Part shown: positions 8,101 to 9,082 of the stretch, one piece after another | Position numbering within the stretch: position 1 is the first letter of the stretch | How the letters are laid out: each line of letters begins with the position of its first letter | Assembly: GCA_018648945.1 (NCBI GenBank) | Contig: JABGQJ010000281.1 | Location: 1 to 9,082, forward strand | Direction: 5' to 3' | Source of the DNA: Victivallales bacterium | Lineage (GTDB): Bacteria; Verrucomicrobiota; Lentisphaeria; Oligosphaerales; Lenti-02 | DNA length: 9,082 nt | Notes under the pieces: generated by a model | What the model was told of the DNA's origin: nothing | What the model saw: the letters and a program-made list of their open reading frames with translations, nothing else | Databases searched by the model: none | Made by a program: the position numbers and the translations under genes

Positions 8101-8657
8101 CCGAGATTGCTGACCCCGAGGCTCGTGTGACGGCTGCTTGGCAGCTCTACTGGCTTCGGGGCAGCCCCCGCATCGGTTTCATGATCAAGCACGTTCTCGA
8201 CCAGGCTGGCGACTCCCTGGAGGCGGCGCTCATGGAGCGCCATCTCCTCTCCTATCTGTATGGTTTCAGCGGCGGCCCAGGTCGGAGCAACGACCAGACC
8301 CATGCCCTGGTTCTGGAGCTCAACTCGGTGCCGGGGTACGAGGACCAAGTCATCGACCACGCCAAGAAGCTCGGCAAGCCCTTCCGCTACCGCGAGCAGA
8401 TCCACCTTTGCCGGGCTGACGCATGCATCCGCCTGGGCGATCTGGAGGGGGCCGTCGAGGCGCTGGTCGAAAGCAAGGCAGACCTCTCCAGAATGAGCCA
8501 GTGGACATACGTGGCGGGGGGACGGCACCACGGCGCAAGCGAGAGCATCGACGCTCTGATCGTCGCGATTTCCCGGCATCCACAGGCGACGCCGGAGACG
8601 CTGACGATGCTGCAATTGCTTTTCCCCGAGCGGCTGGCAGCGGCCCAGGCGAGATAG
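5187..8657 (+). CDS. Large secreted protein: LolA-like/DUF2092-type N-domain plus DUF4034-like helical region
   Basis: The product has 1156 residues and an unknown role. Residues 1-23 form a signal peptide with likely cleavage at SRA/QE. Residues about 30-250 resemble the LolA/DUF2092 half-barrel: a helix at ADAVLRKAEAIS (39-50), PTRFRVEQKG (81-90), a beta-rich middle, and the closing motif VFEFGAPDGAREV (235-247). LolA-type folds bind acyl chains or lipoproteins. The rest is mainly helical. Residues about 490-625 (YHITAGWEERG, GWKGFAGHL, MITIAMAGHAD, WFDRAVAAQ, RWGG, RFDSYAP) match what I remember of DUF4034 proteins, which are TPR-like. Later parts, such as 1070-1095 (REQIHLCRADACIRLGD), look like further helical repeats. 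No catalytic triad or membrane anchor is visible beyond the signal. The domain calls come from memory of motif patterns, not a profile search. The reading frame is open throughout with no sign of damage. Confidence 0.8.
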   Translation: MTSLPFGRIAVVALVWVAGASRAQEARPDAKSKELIDKADAVLRKAEAISLVQRQRVILSQEGVELYNMRGAEVSIQAARPTRFRVEQKGETAEYTVSTGPAWIRYVKEAGAYQKTDVSKYDASLLYRCPQPLRLLQSRRGLVSLWLGKHSLRGLLPAGNVRYDGVKRLHGTPSHRLSAKARGITYLLYLSTEEPTLPLFLVASGRSRERAAPSRIRLELAFADWDLAWEAPRGVFEFGAPDGAREVADLTGMGGDTAADRFALWLVEGAKTELRRVRPAPAGKPFPSGDGVVTDTMHLDRLRTLYRASMKRQYEAHGHHDPKWDAAVFELQDMWARRLMGDQSFGLLMALREKAYYIQSLGCHDPLLLYRVANFTHYLEGSVASGPLWAPAWEALRDSSYPASAKLAALRRHIKSVGGARGQAKAQLPQLYERQAALFAAATAEPEFGSGAQRLARLLLNTDWNGMSFSQEKRVIGEMEKTPNVDPWLRAYYTGRYHITAGWEERGTSMAGGVTKQGWKGFAGHLAIAKKELMAAWKLHPEFPEAPTEMITIAMAGHADESVRFWFDRAVAAQIDWGDAYAKLRWAYQSRWGGEADWVYQHGLEAARTKRFDSYAPHQYWLSLREIRTRIGSWPRVMDLPGALDALKMVCDGYAERDSEKYPARFWETIRLFGCWAGEDYAAGAESLRRLNGRIDYKAFDNIYVDPNQVIRETSLLGGTRGADVAKGLQLLAEGEDAAAAVPILRQAMLALRDAAPEDSVYLGDRICRVRFADAPDAADLILDTMVDMRRREAVVQSFAHWMREGETDVPDAFQGRVAAYLGPIGWAFMQEAPVDRAITNDEIAARIARVAAMEPGKIPGIEELALPERESQFQTEKALALLRLHYCWKPTKGNTWKSAWSYNKKRVAPLVKTFPRHGVLIDFLSEHHDRSKYRYEYDMTKAFKTMTHVQEIDNWEQYSAYRFFPEVERLAEIADPEARVTAAWQLYWLRGSPRIGFMIKHVLDQAGDSLEAALMERHLLSYLYGFSGGPGRSNDQTHALVLELNSVPGYEDQVIDHAKKLGKPFRYREQIHLCRADACIRLGDLEGAVEALVESKADLSRMSQWTYVAGGRHHGASESIDALIVAISRHPQATPETLTMLQLLFPERLAAAQAR

Positions 8658-8669
8658 AGCTCAGCGATC

Positions 8670-8732
8670 CGGCCACTGGCTGCGTGTGGCGCCCACGATG
8701 GCCGCAGGGAGCCCGGGGCCATTCCTGGCCCT
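8670..8732 (+). terminator. Weak hairpin pair after gene 4, possible terminator
   Basis: CGGCCA (8670-8675) pairs with TGGCCG (8699-8704) around an inner GTGG-CGC-CCAC (8685-8695). A second hairpin is GGGCCA-TTCC-TGGCCC (8716-8731), extended by one G-T pair. Neither is followed by a T-run. They lie between gene 4 and the opposing frame on the - strand, where a bidirectional terminator would be expected. The support is structural only and the stems are short. Confidence 0.25.
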
Positions 8733-8764
8733 CCACGGGGACGCGGTGTGCTGCTGCCCCTGCC

Positions 8765-8989
8765 CTATTGCGGTGGTGCTCTGAAAGCGATGGTGGCGAT
8801 GCGCAGTTCCATCTTCCCGCCCGCCAGGAAGCGGAGGAAGGCAATCTTCCCCTTGACGGCATGGAGGAGGCGGGTCTTCTCATCGCCTAGTGGCCATGTC
8901 CTGCCACTTGGCACATCGATGAGAATGCCTCGGTTGTCGCCTGTGCGGGTGCCTGGCGAATGGCGCAGCGGCCTGGTCTCGTCCGCGCA
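8765..8989 (-). pseudogene. C-terminal remnant of a minus-strand coding region, no start
   Basis: Read on the - strand, bases 8989 to 8765 give 74 codons ending in TAG (8767-8765). The last 40 or so look like real coding sequence: they contain RGILIDVPSGRTW, GDEKTRLLHAVKGKI and KMELRIATIAF. Most third positions are G or C, and the residues alternate hydrophobic and polar as in beta strands. There is no plausible start with a ribosome binding site, and an in-frame TGA sits at 8992-8990. On the same strand a different frame is open from the window edge (9081) down to 8887 and contains GYSGGAIGSCQ and PLRAWITGAD. A frameshifted or decayed gene reading in from the right is the simplest explanation. 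The family is not recognised. Confidence 0.4.
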
Positions 8990-9082
8990 TCAGCCCCTGT
9001 GATCCAAGCCCGGAGCGGCCTGCATGAGTCCTCAAACAAGACGGCTTGACAGGAACCTATTGCGCCTCCAGAGTAGCCGTTG
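8990..9082. other. Right edge, possibly the upstream part of the broken minus-strand gene
   Basis: Less GC-rich than the rest of the window by eye. No + strand gene is supported. On the - strand the frame of the remnant has two stops here, while the neighbouring frame is open to the edge. The window ends before this can be resolved. Confidence 0.3.

Noticed and set aside
6264..8615. 783-codon open frame on the minus strand opposite gene 4
   Set aside because: It lies antisense in the frame that GC-rich codons keep open. The + strand has a ribosome binding site, signal peptide and domain-like motifs.
8748..9002. 84-codon + strand open frame near the right end
   Set aside because: It is rich in Arg, Ser and Pro, lacks a ribosome binding site and overlaps a minus-strand frame with better coding character.

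Overview
The window is GC-rich bacterial DNA. It carries four complete genes, all on the + strand, then a short stretch on the - strand that looks like the broken end of another gene. The mix is a sialidase-fold protein, a secreted GH51-type arabinofuranosidase, a secreted RCC1 beta-propeller and a very large secreted protein of the LolA-like/DUF4034 kind. Such a mix is typical of polysaccharide-degrading bacteria such as Planctomycetota, Lentisphaerota/Verrucomicrobiota, Hydrogenedentota or Armatimonadota. No marker gene is present, so the phylum is an inference only.

Layout. Bases 1-355 are non-coding and contain a perfect 25-bp inverted repeat (37-61 and 125-149). Each arm is itself a hairpin with an 8-bp stem, as in REP/BIME-like repeats. 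A weak promoter candidate lies at 263-291, and a strong ribosome binding site precedes gene 1. Gene 1 (356-1651) is a 431-residue protein with three Asp boxes and no signal peptide. Gene 2 (1648-3711) overlaps it by ATGA and encodes a secreted 687-residue glycosidase. Gene 3 (3758-5050) follows after 46 bp and encodes a 430-residue seven-repeat RCC1 propeller. Gene 4 (5187-8657) follows after 136 bp and encodes a 1156-residue secreted protein. Bases 8658-8764 hold only weak hairpins. From 8765 to the right edge the - strand shows the C-terminal end of a coding frame interrupted by a stop, with another frame open further upstream.

How they may work together. Genes 1 and 2 are almost certainly translationally coupled, and gene 3 is probably on the same transcript. 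Genes 2, 3 and 4 start with export signals, weak in the case of gene 3. A reasonable reading is a small carbohydrate-processing locus: an arabinofuranosidase and a sialidase-like enzyme act on a branched glycan, and two exported proteins of unknown role accompany them. The link of genes 3 and 4 to this job rests on position alone. No tRNA, rRNA, CRISPR array, transposase or phage gene was seen.
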